From NCBI GenBank assembly GCA_907165275.2, contig OU015650.1:3068001-3132000 (forward strand): 64,000 nucleotides of DNA, read 5' to 3'. Source of the stretch: Zygaena filipendulae (taxonomy: Eukaryota; Arthropoda; Insecta; Lepidoptera; Zygaenidae). Of this stretch, positions 22,651 to 33,800 are shown piece by piece (position 1 is the stretch's first letter; each line of letters starts with the position of its first letter). Below the pieces are notes generated by a model, which saw only the letters and a list, made by a program, of their open reading frames with translations, ran no database searches and was not told the origin of the DNA. Both the position numbers and the translations under genes were made by a program.

Positions 22651-24221
22651 CACTCGAGAGCAATGAATCCGGGTCACTTAAAGAATGTTAAAAATCTCGG
22701 AAACTAAAAATGATAGGTTAATGCAATAAATTGTATTTAATAGACAATGTAATACTCCTTAAATGAAAGTAAAAAAAAATATGAGTCACCATACATTTTA
22801 TTAACACAAATTAACATAAAGAAAAAAACTGCTGATCTCTCCTTAAAACAAAAATAGGAAACATGAAATTTTTGAACTTTATTACGATTTTCTTGAATTT
22901 TAATACTTCGTATTGCCTCCTCGTGCTTCCATTACTGCGTTTACGCGGTTTGGCATGCTGTACACCAAGTTCCTAATACGATTTTGGGGAATATTCTCCC
23001 ATTCCTCTGTGAGAGCAATTTTGAGCTCACGAAGCGTGATTGGGGGAGGGTTTCGTTGTTTTACGCATCTGCCTAGCTCGTCCCAAGCATGCTCGATCGG
23101 GTTGATATCCGGGCTGCGCGCTGGCCACTCCATACGAGTAATGTTCATCTCTTGAAGGTAGTCATTCACAATCCTACCTGTATGAGGTCGGGCATTGTCA
23201 TGCATAAATATAGCATCCTCACCTAAATTGACCATAAATGGACCAACGTGATCATTGAGGATTTCTTCCACATATCTTACGCTAGTTAAAGAGCTGTTTT
23301 CTATGATCACCAGCTCTGTGCGACTTTCAGAAGAAATTCCGGCCCACACAAGTACAGACCCACCACCGTAGGCTACTTTTTCTTCGATGCATGCTTGCTT
23401 GAATCTTTCCCCTGGTCTTCGATACACTCTGTGTCTTACATCGTGCTTGTAGAGCATAAATTTTGATTCGTCGGAGAACATAACTTTGACCAATCTTCAA
23501 TACTCCAATTTACGTGGCTCTGGGCATATCTTAGTCTTGAAATACGATGCGCACGCTCCAGTTTAGGGCCGTTTGCAGGTCTAAGGGGTTTTAAGTTAGA
23601 TTCAGCAAGCCGACGTCTTACTGTCCATGCACTTGGGTTACTTCCTCCGAGGCGTCGAAACTGATTTGTGAGTTCAGTTCCTGTGAGAAAGCGATTTCGA
23701 AGCATGGTGTTCACCAAGTATCGGTCTTCTCGTGCTGTGGTACACCTGGTTCTGCCCGTTCCTGGTCTGCGTAGGTTAGAACCAGTTTCTTCGTAACGTC
23801 GGAGAACTCTTTGTACTGTTGACAGCGACACACCGACAGTCCTGGCTGTATCGCGCTGACTCCGGCCGGTTTCCAGCATTGTAAGTATTCTGGTGCATTC
23901 TTCAGGCATAAGCGACATAATTTCAGCTTGAATAATGAATATAGAGCACTATCAACATGGTTTATGTACCCATATAAATGACAGATTACAAACAAAAGCA
24001 AAACCAAATGCTGTAATTTCGTAGTTCCATCTTCGAAAGTGGCCCTTTTTCAAGTTTGTTTTTTTTATGATATAACTTTACAATAACTAAGAAGTTTTAA
24101 TACCTTCATTTAAGGAGTATTACATTGTCTATTAAATACGATTTATTGCATTAACCTAGCATTTTTAGTTTCCGAGATTTTTAGGATTCTTTAAGTGACC
24201 CGGATTCATTGCTCTCGAGTG
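22651..24221 (-). mobile_element. Tc1/mariner (DD34E) transposon, 1571 bp, inserted between EST-B and EST-C
   Basis: Terminal inverted repeats of about 117 bp (22651-22767 and 24105-24221) start CACTCGAGAGCAATG and are flanked by the TA target duplication at 22649-22650 and 24222-24223. The element carries one transposase reading frame on the minus strand, broken by a single-base shift. TIRs differ at only a few positions, so the insertion is fairly young. The outer part of each TIR includes a CTCGAG palindrome. Confidence 0.95.
22900..23918 (-). pseudogene. Tc1-type transposase, frameshifted
   Basis: Two overlapping minus-strand frames (23918-23436 and 23493-22900) together cover a transposase of about 340 residues, the usual Tc1 length. 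The N-terminal part shows paired helix-turn-helix DNA-binding regions (RSQRDTARTVGVSLSTVQRV; TVRRRLAESNLK). The C-terminal part holds the catalytic residues: first Asp in FSDESKF, second Asp in MHDNARPH, Glu in PDINPIEHAWDE. There are 34 residues between the second Asp and the Glu, the DD34E spacing of Tc1. The frame breaks near 23485, just before the first catalytic Asp, where one base appears missing. The stop at about 22900 and all catalytic residues are otherwise present. Inactive as it stands, though its termini could be mobilised by a related transposase. Confidence 0.93.
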
Positions 24222-24399
24222 TACTTTATAAATAAGATTAAATCAGAACATATTCTCTGAAGGATTTGGAAGTTATACCTACCATTTCGTCATAGGTAAA
24301 TATGTAAAATTGTATGATAGTATTTGATAATCCTGTTTGGTTATCGATCGATGATTGATATAAAGATATTTGTAGAGATAATATAAATAAATAAATAGC

Positions 24400-24444
24400 T
24401 GATAAAAGCGCTGAAAACAATAAAACCCTTATTATTTTTCACTA
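24400..24444 (+). promoter_or_regulatory. putative core promoter of EST-C
   Basis: TGATAAAAGC at 24400 matches the box upstream of EST-A (TGATAAAAAGC). An initiator-like TCACTA is at 24439, 39 nt downstream, longer than the 30 nt seen for the other two genes, so this assignment is weaker. The whole region between the Tc1 right end and the ATG is only 259 bp. Confidence 0.28.
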
Positions 24445-24481
24445 AAGCATTAGATATAGACAGCTAGTTGTTAAGAACAAA

Positions 24482-26462
24482 ATGCGGTGTATTGTAACAG
24501 TAGTAAGCCTTTTTATTCTTGTGACGAAAGTGCATAGTGTGAGCCTCAGGGTTGATCCCTTAGTGCAGATAGAACAAGGTTTAGTCCGTGGTCAGCAGGC
24601 TACTGATGGAGATTATGCACACTTCTTAGGAATACCATACGCCAAAGTTAATTTGACCAACCCATTTGGGGTGAGTGCTAAAAATATACATATTTATTAA
24701 AACGAGCACCTTCTATAAAAAATCATATATGTATATTTGTTTACTTGTAGCCCTCGCTGCCAAGACCGGACTTTGGTGAAGAAATTTTCAACGCTTACGA
24801 TGGATCGGTAGCATGTCCACAATCTGGAGATTACCCGAATCAGAACTTGGACTGTCTTATCCTAAACGTTTTCACGCCTAATTCAGCAAGCACAAAAAAC
24901 CCTTTGCCCGTACTTGTATATGTCCATGCGGGTGCTCTTCATAGTGGAAGAGCCTCACACTATAATGTATCTAATATTGTCAATAAAGGTGTTGTTGTCG
25001 TCTTAATTAACTATCGTTTGGGGCCTTACGGATTCATATGCTTGGACTCACCGTCAGCACCCGGTAATCAAGGTTTCAAAGATCAATATGAAGCTTTACT
25101 TTGGGTCAGAAAAAATATAGCCGCTTTTGGTGGGAACCCTATGGATGTCACTCTGGGAGGATTAAGTGCTGGAAGTCGCTCCACACTATTTCATCTTTAT
25201 TCGTCCAGAGACAAACTATATAACAAAATTATAGCTCAAAGCGGTGCTATATCTTTCAGGACACATAATGGTGATAACGAAGCCATAATGCTTGCAGAGC
25301 ATCTTGGTTTTATTACAAATGATACAGAACAAGCCTTACAATTCCTTACATCCACACCACATAATTTAGTCATTGGTGCTGTAACAGATTTAGGTATAAT
25401 CTTTAGAGCTTGTTTAGAAAGAACCTTCAGTGGTATTGAAAACTTTGTTACTAAGGATGATTATCCGTTGACAAACGAAAAAAAAATATCAAATACACCT
25501 GTTTTAATAGGACATACAAATAAAGAATATCGCAACTATCCATATGAGAACTACGGTGTTTGTGAAAATGATATTTTCTACTGTACACTAATGCGTTCTT
25601 TCGATTTAGATGAAAGTGTGCTACGATATGTTGCAAATACTGTAAGACATTCCTATTTGGGAGACAATTCTGTTTCTGCTAGTGAAGTAGAAGTGGCTGA
25701 TTTTTTGGCGGATTTAGATTACAAATATGCCACGGAAAGAACCATTAAAAAATTAGTTATGGAGAATGCAAATCCAGTGTACAAATATGTATTCAGCTAT
25801 GGGGAGTTTGGTACTAACCACGCAGGAGACTTTCCTTTTTTGTTCTCAACTAATCATGACAACGAAGAGTCACAGCTGTTAAGCGATCGTATGACGACAA
25901 TGTGGACCAACTTCGTAAAATATGGGTAAGCTGGTCGATATTAATTTGTAAATAACAGTACAGTTACAGTACATTTCAATATTTCAATTTGTTACATTTT
26001 AATTAACTTGTAATCAATTAATTAATTAATTATTAATTAACTTTAATCAATTAATTAATTAATTATTAATTAACTTGTAATCAATTAATTAATTAATTAT
26101 TTATTAACTTGTAATCAATTAATTAATTATTAATTAACTTGTAATCAATTAATTAATTATTAATTAACTTGTAATCAATTAATTAATTAATAATTAATTT
26201 ATTAATCGATTTACTAAAATCACACATCACGCGATTACAATATTATTCAATTTTAACTACTATTTTTTCCAGGAATCCAACACCCGAAGTCTCTGACTTA
26301 TTACCCGTGATATGGGAGCCTGTCAGCAAAGATAGAAGACCATACTTGGATATTAATACAGACTTAAAGATGAAAAGTAGGTTCGAGAAAGAAAGGACGG
26401 CGTTCTGGGATTTGTTTTACTACATGTATGAGGACTACCAAAGAGTCGCTAATTTACACTAA
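24482..26462 (+). CDS. EST-C: carboxylesterase-like secreted protein with altered oxyanion hole
   Basis: Join 24482..24670, 24751..25925, 26273..26462 gives 517 aa. Intron positions and phases match EST-A and EST-B. The signal peptide is about residues 1-19 (VTVVSLFILV core). Retained: QGLVRG, FLGIPYA, DCLILNVF, GLSAG with Ser202, Glu322 in GHTNKEY and His420 in GTNHAGDFPFLF. The motif that is HGGGF in the paralogues reads HAGAL (122-126), and the next segment (HSGRAS) also departs from FAGSIE, so two of the three consecutive glycines that normally form the oxyanion hole are gone. The reading frame is open and splice sites are intact, so this is not an obvious pseudogene. It may have reduced or changed hydrolysis or a binding role. 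AATAAA is at 26536. Confidence 0.9.
25998..26205 (+). repeat. AT-only minisatellite in EST-C intron 2
   Basis: About six tandem units of 30-36 bp built of TTGTAATCAATTAATTAATT-type sequence. Nearly every unit is self-complementary (TTAATTAA palindromes). Lies wholly inside intron 2, between the GTAAGC donor and the TTCCAG acceptor. Confidence 0.85.
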
Positions 26463-26898
26463 GGAAATTAATGAAACTATTACTGTATTTTTTTTATGGT
26501 ATCTAAAGTTTGTAGGAAACTGGATTATTCATTGTAATAAACAAAATTTTTTAAGAAAGACTTCAAAAAACACAAAAATGCACTACGATAAAAAGCGAAA
26601 CATAAATACCGATTTAATCCAAAAGACGAATTAAAAAAACAAGTTTTTATTTCCTAGTCAAAGATCAAAAAGCTGATTACCGCGGAAATACTAATATGAA
26701 CTTCAGGACTACCTACTGAAATCTTTCCGGGATTAACAGTGTCCTATCCAATTTAGGGCACTGAAGCTTTATATCAGTCAATCGATTTTAAGATTTGGTT
26801 TATTATGCACAAATAACCAAATACAATACAAATTTTAACCTCATTTATATCTACTCATATTAGTAAGTAGATATTTGGACATAGATAAGTAATAGTGT

Positions 26899-28413
26899 AT
26901 CGCATCAAAAACAAACTTGTAAAAAAGTCCCAAGTCTCGCAACTCAGTTCTTCTACAGTAAAAAGTTGTGAGATCAATGTAATACCAAGTCGGTTAATTT
27001 ATTCAGTGCCTACTTAAGGGTCCTTCTGTCTAAAGTTATCATGTTATAAGCTAATCTAATAACATTTTATAGTGACCATATCAAATTTAAAAATCTTTTA
27101 TGTTTTAAATAGATTGATTGGCTTGGCGATCATGTGAAAACACAATGTATCTCACAAGTAATACAAATTATAATTAAATTAGATTGTTTAGAACCATAAT
27201 TATGTTTGTTTTTGATGGGATCTCATTTCTTTTTGTAAATGGTCTTCCTCCTTTGAGTAATTTAGTCTACTTTAATAACTTGAAAGATTTTGGTACAACT
27301 TTATAATATAAACACATGCCCCATTCTTGCTTTTTCATTCCGTTGACCATTGTACCTTTGAACATAATTATGTCTAGATAACTATGTATCTACACTTTAT
27401 ATCTAGGTAGGTAACTAGCTACACTTATTATTATTATTTATTAATATCTGGGCAACCGAGCTTCGCTCGGCTTAAATAGCTGTTAACCGCGGTTTAACCC
27501 ACGTTAATTTCGGAGATCCCGCGGGTATTCTGAGATAAAAGTACTACCCTATGACCTTTCCTGTACCCTTGACGTGTAGTATGCAATAATTAATTCACCC
27601 GCGTTGATATCAGAGTTCGCGCGGGAATTCCAGAAATGAATCCTAGCTAGATCGATTTATGGACCCGAAATCCCCTGTATACAAAATTTCATGAAAATCT
27701 TTGGAGCATTCAGATTAGGGTAATTTTATCTCGGAATTCCCGAAGGATCTCCGAAATTAACGCTGGTGAAATCTCATGAAATTTTGCATGCACGTTGTCA
27801 GGAGTAAAGAAAACCTAGGGATATAGGGTACTAACTACTTTGCATCTCTGAATTCCCGCGGGATCTCCGAAATTAACGCGGGTGAAACCGCGGGGAACAG
27901 CTAGTCTCATATATTTATATGGGATTACAAAGTTATTTGTGCAGTTGGTACATATAACTGCATATATAACTTTGTAATTCCATACATTTATATGAGATTA
28001 CAAAGTTATTTATGCAGTTGGTGTATATAGAAAACTGGACCGAAATTGCAAAATATTTTAGTTTTTACTTGATTTATACAATAAACACTAATTGTATTCT
28101 AAATTTCAAACTTCTATGTCTGCTAGAAGTGCCTTAGAGTTTTGATGATCGGTCAGTGAGTGAGTGAGTGACCTACAAAATTAAGGAACTTTGACTAGTT
28201 ATAATTCTTAAACTACTGGTTCAAATCGAATGAAATTTAAATTATACCGTCTTTATACAATACCTGCTTGTTTACTAAAAATTCAGGCTTCTAGTTTTAT
28301 CCACAACGAAGTTATAGGGGGTCGAAAATGGCCTGAATTGCTTCGAGAAAAGGATAGTACGGCCGTGCCGCCTCTGTTGCTCGACTTGGCGGGGGCACTG
28401 CCGTGCCCCCAGA
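26899..28413 (+). mobile_element. foldback/Helitron-like non-autonomous element, copy 2 (1515 bp)
   Basis: Boundaries come from comparison with the uninterrupted MITE at 57544: sequence from ATCGCATCAAAAAC (26899) to GCCCCCAGA (28413) is extra. The end carries a GC-rich hairpin GGGGGCAC-TGCC-GTGCCCCC (28391-28410) a few bases before the terminus. No target duplication is seen. The body contains CCGCGG-repeat fragments (27478-27905), a palindromic stretch around CTTTGTAAT and a CTCACTCACTCA block. A terminal hairpin, no target duplication and no transposase recall Helitron/Helentron relatives, but the CTRR end of canonical Helitrons is missing, so the class is an inference. Only one palindrome arm remains (26899-about 27172). 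Confidence 0.65.
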
Positions 28414-28463
28414 TTAAACCCATAGGTACTGGAACTATTTTGAATAAATCATGTTATACATTT

Positions 28464-28743
28464 GACGACCCGATTGGCGCAATGGTCACCATGCCTGCCC
28501 GCTAATCAAGAGGTTCCGGGTTCGATTCCCGGTGGGGGTGGACTTTGTGTGATGAACACAGGGTTCCATTTTCCAGTCTGGGTGTGTATATACTTATATA
28601 TCTATAGTATAATATATATGTAATAATATGTGTAGTATATACCACGTTTGCTTGGTTTCCACGACACAAGCTTATAGCTTAGTGTGGGATCAAGTAGATC
28701 TGTGTGTTGTGAAGTGGATTATTATTATTATTATTATTATTTA
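28464..28743 (+). mobile_element. tRNA-derived SINE, full length
   Basis: A tRNA-like head with pol III box A (TGGCGCAATGG) and box B (GGTTCGATTCC), then a body with GTGTGATGAACACAGGG, and a tail GAAGTGGATT(ATT)n. This is the usual layout of lepidopteran SINEs. It is inserted inside the old MITE described at 26877-28923. Confidence 0.85.
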
Positions 28744-28923
28744 ATTATAGCGCCATTTTGTATGGACAATATTTTTACGTTTAAATTTTGTTGGTAGGTA
28801 GGTATTAAAATAATGTAATAAGGTGAATGCGTAATAAAAAAAATCTTCTCTAGCTTCCCACTAAAGTGTTCTGTATCAATAACTTAATTTTGTGGGTGAA
28901 CATGTTAATACTTATCGGCGTCC

Positions 28924-29989
28924 AGTTACCTATAGGTTTTGGTAAAAATTATTATCAGTCGGATCTCTAATTTTGGTGCAAAGTTTTGCAAATCGGTGGC
29001 TCGTGTGATACTATAGTATATCTAACAATCAGTCGTTTAGTGCTGTCAATCATTATTTTATCAATTCTTTCTCCATCATACTAAAATACAAGACACTCCT
29101 GTAACACACACGTAAATAAGTCGGTGGATACGATTAGATTAGATACTAATGATAAGTAGCCACTTAAGGTGATAAGAGATGATTGACAGGCCACAATCTA
29201 CTTATTTATATTCTTTCATAATTTAACATTAAAAATGTTTTCCCTAAAATAAAAGTCGTCAGCAAAAATTATTATATATAAAAATTATTAAGTATATTAA
29301 AATAATTTCTTGTTGCTTTTTTTAGTGGATCACACCTATCGCTTGTTACTTCTTATTTATTTAACCACAGCGTGCCACCTTTAGTTTCATAACCTGGGAT
29401 AATAAACTAAAAGCCTTTGAAATAAACGTGTAACGGTCTACAAAGAAAGCTTATTGCGTTTAAAGTTTTCCTTTATGGCGCGATATTGCACCACGACGCT
29501 CTCGCTAGGATGCGGTCATGGCGCTGATTCCTCATGAAAAATAAATAAAATTATTCCCTTCCCTTAATAAATACACTACCCCGCGGTTTCACTATGTAAC
29601 TTTGAAGAAAACACTTACTGAAATCTATTCCACAGCAAACTGTTTATGCAGCATATGCATACAGCATTAGTCTTAGCGCAATGATATAATAGGCTATTTG
29701 ACTAATTTTTTTTTAGTCCGTCTTGTAGATTAATAAAAAATATTGGACATGTATTTTTTCTTTTTTTACGTAATCAAAAATAACAGCGATATATTGAGTT
29801 GAAATTTCGCGTGTTGTCACTAACTAGTGCAGTTTGTATGGCGGCTTGTAGCGGTAAGTGACGTCACGAGCTTTATCTCTCTGTATTTTCATTTATTTGA
29901 AAAATAAAAAAATACATGTGTAATGATTTTTAATTTTCTAAAATACGGACTAATTAAAATTTTGATTTTCAAAAGTTGTCAACATCCTT
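28924..29989. other. no gene seen
   Basis: AT-rich. A stretch near 29826-29880 has GTATGGCGGCTTGTAGCGG and TGACGTCA (CRE-like palindrome), without other promoter signs. Confidence 0.5.
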
Positions 29990-30125
29990 ATTAAGTATAG
30001 CCTATAGCCTTCCTCACTGAACTGAACACTGAAAGAATTTTTAAAATCGAATCAGTAGTTCCTGAGATTAGCGCGTTCAAGCAAACAAACAAACTCTTCA
30101 GCTGTATAGTAATTAGTATATATAG
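29990..30125 (-). repeat. CCGCGG repeat, headless fragment
   Basis: Only the distal half is present: AATCGAATCAGTAGTTCCTGAG ... CAAACAAACAAACTC ... TAATTAGTATATA. It ends about 85 bp before the 5' LTR of the BEL/Pao element. Confidence 0.6.
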
Positions 30126-30208
30126 GTAAGTATATTAATTATGATACCATAATTAGAAATAAGTATAGGTACTCACCTACTTTCCAATTAAGAATAAACG
30201 AAAATTAT

Positions 30209-30606
30209 TGTTTGCGCCGAATATTTTATAGTTAGTTTGGTGGCTTAATTTGTGAGCAAAACCAAACCAAATAATCGTGACTTGATCTTGGTCCAAGATA
30301 ATGGCCAGTAAATCCGTCGCATAATAAAACCATGACGTTTTATGTCAAACAAGAAGAACAAAATATGTCTTCTTCGATGGCTGCTTAATATCGTTGCATC
30401 AACCGCTTTAAAATATCAAGTTGTGACTCCGCTGTCCGCATCCAGACCCTAGCGCCGATCGAGCTCGAGGATTTGCAAGGTACGCATGCTCACTATCCAC
30501 CTCTTCCTATATTTTTATTCGGCGCAAATTAAGGGTTCTCGGACTTTGTAATATATTCGCACCGCCGCTCAGGTAATATAGTTTTTGCCAAGTTTTCGCT
30601 TAAACA
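30209..30606 (+). repeat. 5' LTR of BEL/Pao element
   Basis: Starts TGTTTGCGCCGAATATT. By eye, identical to 35025-35422, with a constant offset of 4816 and no indel. The end is placed at the CA six nucleotides before the primer binding site; this end is an estimate because both copies continue into the same internal sequence. Inside the LTR the initial TTTGCGCCGAATA recurs inverted (TATTCGGCGCAAA, about 30518-30530), a possible transcript-end hairpin arm. Confidence 0.85.
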
Positions 30607-30611
30607 TTTTT

Positions 30612-30630
30612 TGGTCCTTCGAGCCGGATT
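30612..30630 (+). other. primer binding site complementary to tRNA-Tyr 3' end
   Basis: TGGTCCTTCGAGCCGGATT is complementary to the 3' end of the insect tRNA-Tyr family (acceptor CCTTCGA, plus CCA). It follows the LTR by about five nucleotides, the expected place for the minus-strand primer. Match made from memory of the tRNA family. Confidence 0.7.
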
Positions 30631-30831
30631 AGAACCGCAATAAAATAAATATATTATATATTCGCAAAGTTAATGCACCGCTATTTGTAAAATATTCAAT
30701 AATACCTATTTCGTTTAATTTGTTTAAAACGCATAATAATTTTCCTTCATTATACGTCAAATTAATACGTCAAATACTAGGTATAATTTAATTACCCGGG
30801 TTTCGTGTAACATTTTAAACTTTTAATAAAA

Positions 30832-33800
30832 ATGGCTAATTTAAAAATAGTAATAGCCAAAAAACAAGCTATATTTTCTCATATTACTGATTTATATGAG
30901 AAAACTAAAAACTTTTCCGAAACTCGCCTTAAGCAGGAATTTTTGGCTAATACTAGTAATATTGCTAAACTGTACGAACAATTTAATAGCCTCTGTGATG
31001 AGCATAACGCATTAGAAATGGAGAGTGATCCCTCATATAGTCCAAATTATTCAAATTGGCTGGCTTTTGAGGAAATATACTCCAAATTACAGCACGTTAG
31101 AAACTCCCTTATGGACAGCAATGATAAAGTCAAGGTCGCTTGCGCCTCCGTCGGTGATACTCATATTATAAAATTACCGCCCATAGAGCTTCCTAGTTTC
31201 GATGGAAAACCAGAATGTTGGCCATTGTTCTACGAAACTTTTAAAACTAACATTCATAATAATAAAAATTTGTGTGATGCTCAACGCGTCCAGTACTTAG
31301 TGGGCAAGCTAAGCGGCGAGGCACTTTCTGTGTTTGCGGGAATCATTCCGAACGAACAGAACTACACTTCCATATGGGACGCTCTAGTCAAGAAGTATCA
31401 AGATGTGCGTACTCTGGGCACATATTATCTGAATAATATGTTCGACAATAAAATAGTTGTAGATAATGGTGTCCAGCTAAATAAGTTTATTGAAAGATTT
31501 TCATCATCGCTTAATGCTTTAAAGCAACTTGATATTCCTAATTTATCGGATTTTATAATAATGTTCCTTGCTCTAAAAAGGTTAGATACTTCACTCATAC
31601 ATTCCTTCGAAAATAATATTCGTGATAAGGATATTCCGCTTACATCTGATTTAATTGAATTTATTCGCCATCGTGTAAAGGTGCTAGAACGCACAACTAC
31701 GGCTACCACTTCTAATGTTCGTACATATAATCCTGTAAATAATTTATCTAATAATGCCATGCTAGTTCCTTCCGGTAAGCAGAGTGCATATTCGCAGGGA
31801 CGTACGCGCTCAGCACATGCTACCGCGTCACGTTCTTTTGCGATTACAGGTTCCAATTCTGCCTCGTCTGTCTGTGTTGTGTGCAATGGGTCGGAGCACA
31901 ACCTTTTGTTCGAATGCCCTAACTTTAAAAGTTTAAGCGTTAAGGCACGATATGAATTTATAAAGGTCAATAAATATTGCACTAATTGCTTAAGTACAGG
32001 GCATACTGCGTCGCGATGCCATTCGGGCTCCCGCTGTAAGTTTTGTCATCAAAAGCATCATTCCTTGTTGCATTTTAATGTAGACGAAAATATCGATTCG
32101 ACATTGGAGTGCAATAATAGATCTTCTAGTGCAACTGCAATGATGAACGCGGCCGCTGCGTCTGGTGCACCTGCATCTTCCTCGCGCGCCACGGTCGATC
32201 CCCCGCTCGCTCCCGCTGCACCAGTCCCGGGTGCAAGTACCTCAATCACGTTGCACACACACTCACCCGCTACTTTTGATAATTATAAGCGTAATACGCA
32301 GATCATACTAGCTACTGCGCAAGTTTACGCCAGTACCGCTAATGGCGATAGAAAAATAGTTCGATGCCTTATTGATAACGCTTCGCAAAACAATATTATA
32401 ACAATAAAATGTTGTCATAAATTAAATTTAAATATAATACCGCTTACTAACTCCGTTATTAAAACTGTAGGAAATATATCGACTCCAGTTAAGGGATGGG
32501 TCACACTTACCATCACTTCTCGCTTTTCTGATGATAGATATGTTGTCAAATTAATTGTAGTTGACAACATAACTGAGCGTTTACCTACAAGTTATGTAGA
32601 TACATCCACCCTAGAATATTTAGAGGGCTTACCTATGGCAGATGAAGGCTGGCACACGCCGAACGAAGTCGAGGCTATCCTCGGTGCACAGCTGTTCCCA
32701 TACCTCCTGCTTGGAGGTCGTGCTGTGTCTCGCCGCACTGCCGCCGCTCCTCCAGCTCTCGAAACCACGCTTGGCTATATAGTCATGGGCAGAATACCTA
32801 CCTTAGCTTCTGCTCCGATTAATGATGTAGCCTGGTCCTTCGGTCCTATAATAAATAATGACTTACATAATAGTTTACAAAGGTTTTGGGAGTTAGAGGC
32901 TTCACCACTGTGTGACATCGATAGTCCTGAAAATATAGAATGCGAAAAAATATTTTGCGACAGTGTGTCACGTGACCCTTCAGGTCGCTATATCACCGCA
33001 TTACCATTTAGACGGGATCCTGGTCTTTTAGGTAATTCGCATGCTATTGCTAAGCGTAGGTATGCCGCTTTAGAGCGTAAATTTAGAACTATGCCTGAAT
33101 TGAGACAGGCTTATAATGATGTTCTAAATGATTATTTAAATAAAAAGTATTTATTAGAAATACCATATTCACCGTCAGTTATGAATGACGGATACTTTAT
33201 TCCGTATCACGTTGTATGCAGGCCTGATAAGGCAACTATGAAGACGCCTGTTGTATTGGACACAAGTGTGTGTACTGATATAGGAGTGTCGCTAAATGAC
33301 ATATTACATACCGGTCCTAATTTACTGGCCGATCTGTACATATTAGTTGTTAATTTTCGCTCATTTGCGACCGCTGTCCCTACTGATGGGAAACATAAGT
33401 ACTTATATATTCTTGTTTTTAATGATCACCAAAACTATGAAAATTTATTATTACGCTTTGGTGATTCTAAGCCACCGCATGTTTTCCAGTTTAATTTTGT
33501 AGCATTTGATCTTCGATCTAATTCATATGTTGCTATGCTAAACGTGCATCTTGTGTGCTTTAAACGCAAGGTTGCACCAACCAAATCTATATCGTTAGTT
33601 CGCTTGGAGATTTGTTCCGCTTTATTATTCGCTAAATTACCACGTCATATATTTGTAACTTTTAATTACCGCTATTTAATTGACGAAATATCTGTGTGTT
33701 TTGATTCAATTACATTATATTGGATTCACTCATTTTTGCATCTTTGGCAGCAATTTGCTAATCACACCGCTATTCATAAGCATTTAGCTTCTGTATGCTT

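Larger units (their letters stand above)
26877..28923 (+). mobile_element. 238-bp-type MITE split by two later insertions
   Basis: The outer pieces 26877-26898, about 28414-28463 and about 28744-28923 line up in order with the continuous copy at 57544-57781. The ends are imperfect inverted repeats (GGACATAGATAAG at the left; CTTATCGGCGTCC at the right). The gaps are filled by the foldback element (26899-28413) and a tRNA-SINE (28464-28743). Confidence 0.75.

Noticed and set aside
28230..28505. 91-residue frame repeated at 7813-8007 as a conserved protein
   Set aside because: The two frames match because both lie in copies of the foldback element; they run through the terminal GC hairpin and the copies diverge after it.
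28464..28540. Functional tRNA gene
   Set aside because: It has pol III boxes A and B, but the stems do not pair into a cloverleaf and the sequence continues into a SINE body and ATT tail.
31425..31982. 185-residue minus-strand frame
   Set aside because: Complete shadow of the BEL/Pao gag-pol frame.
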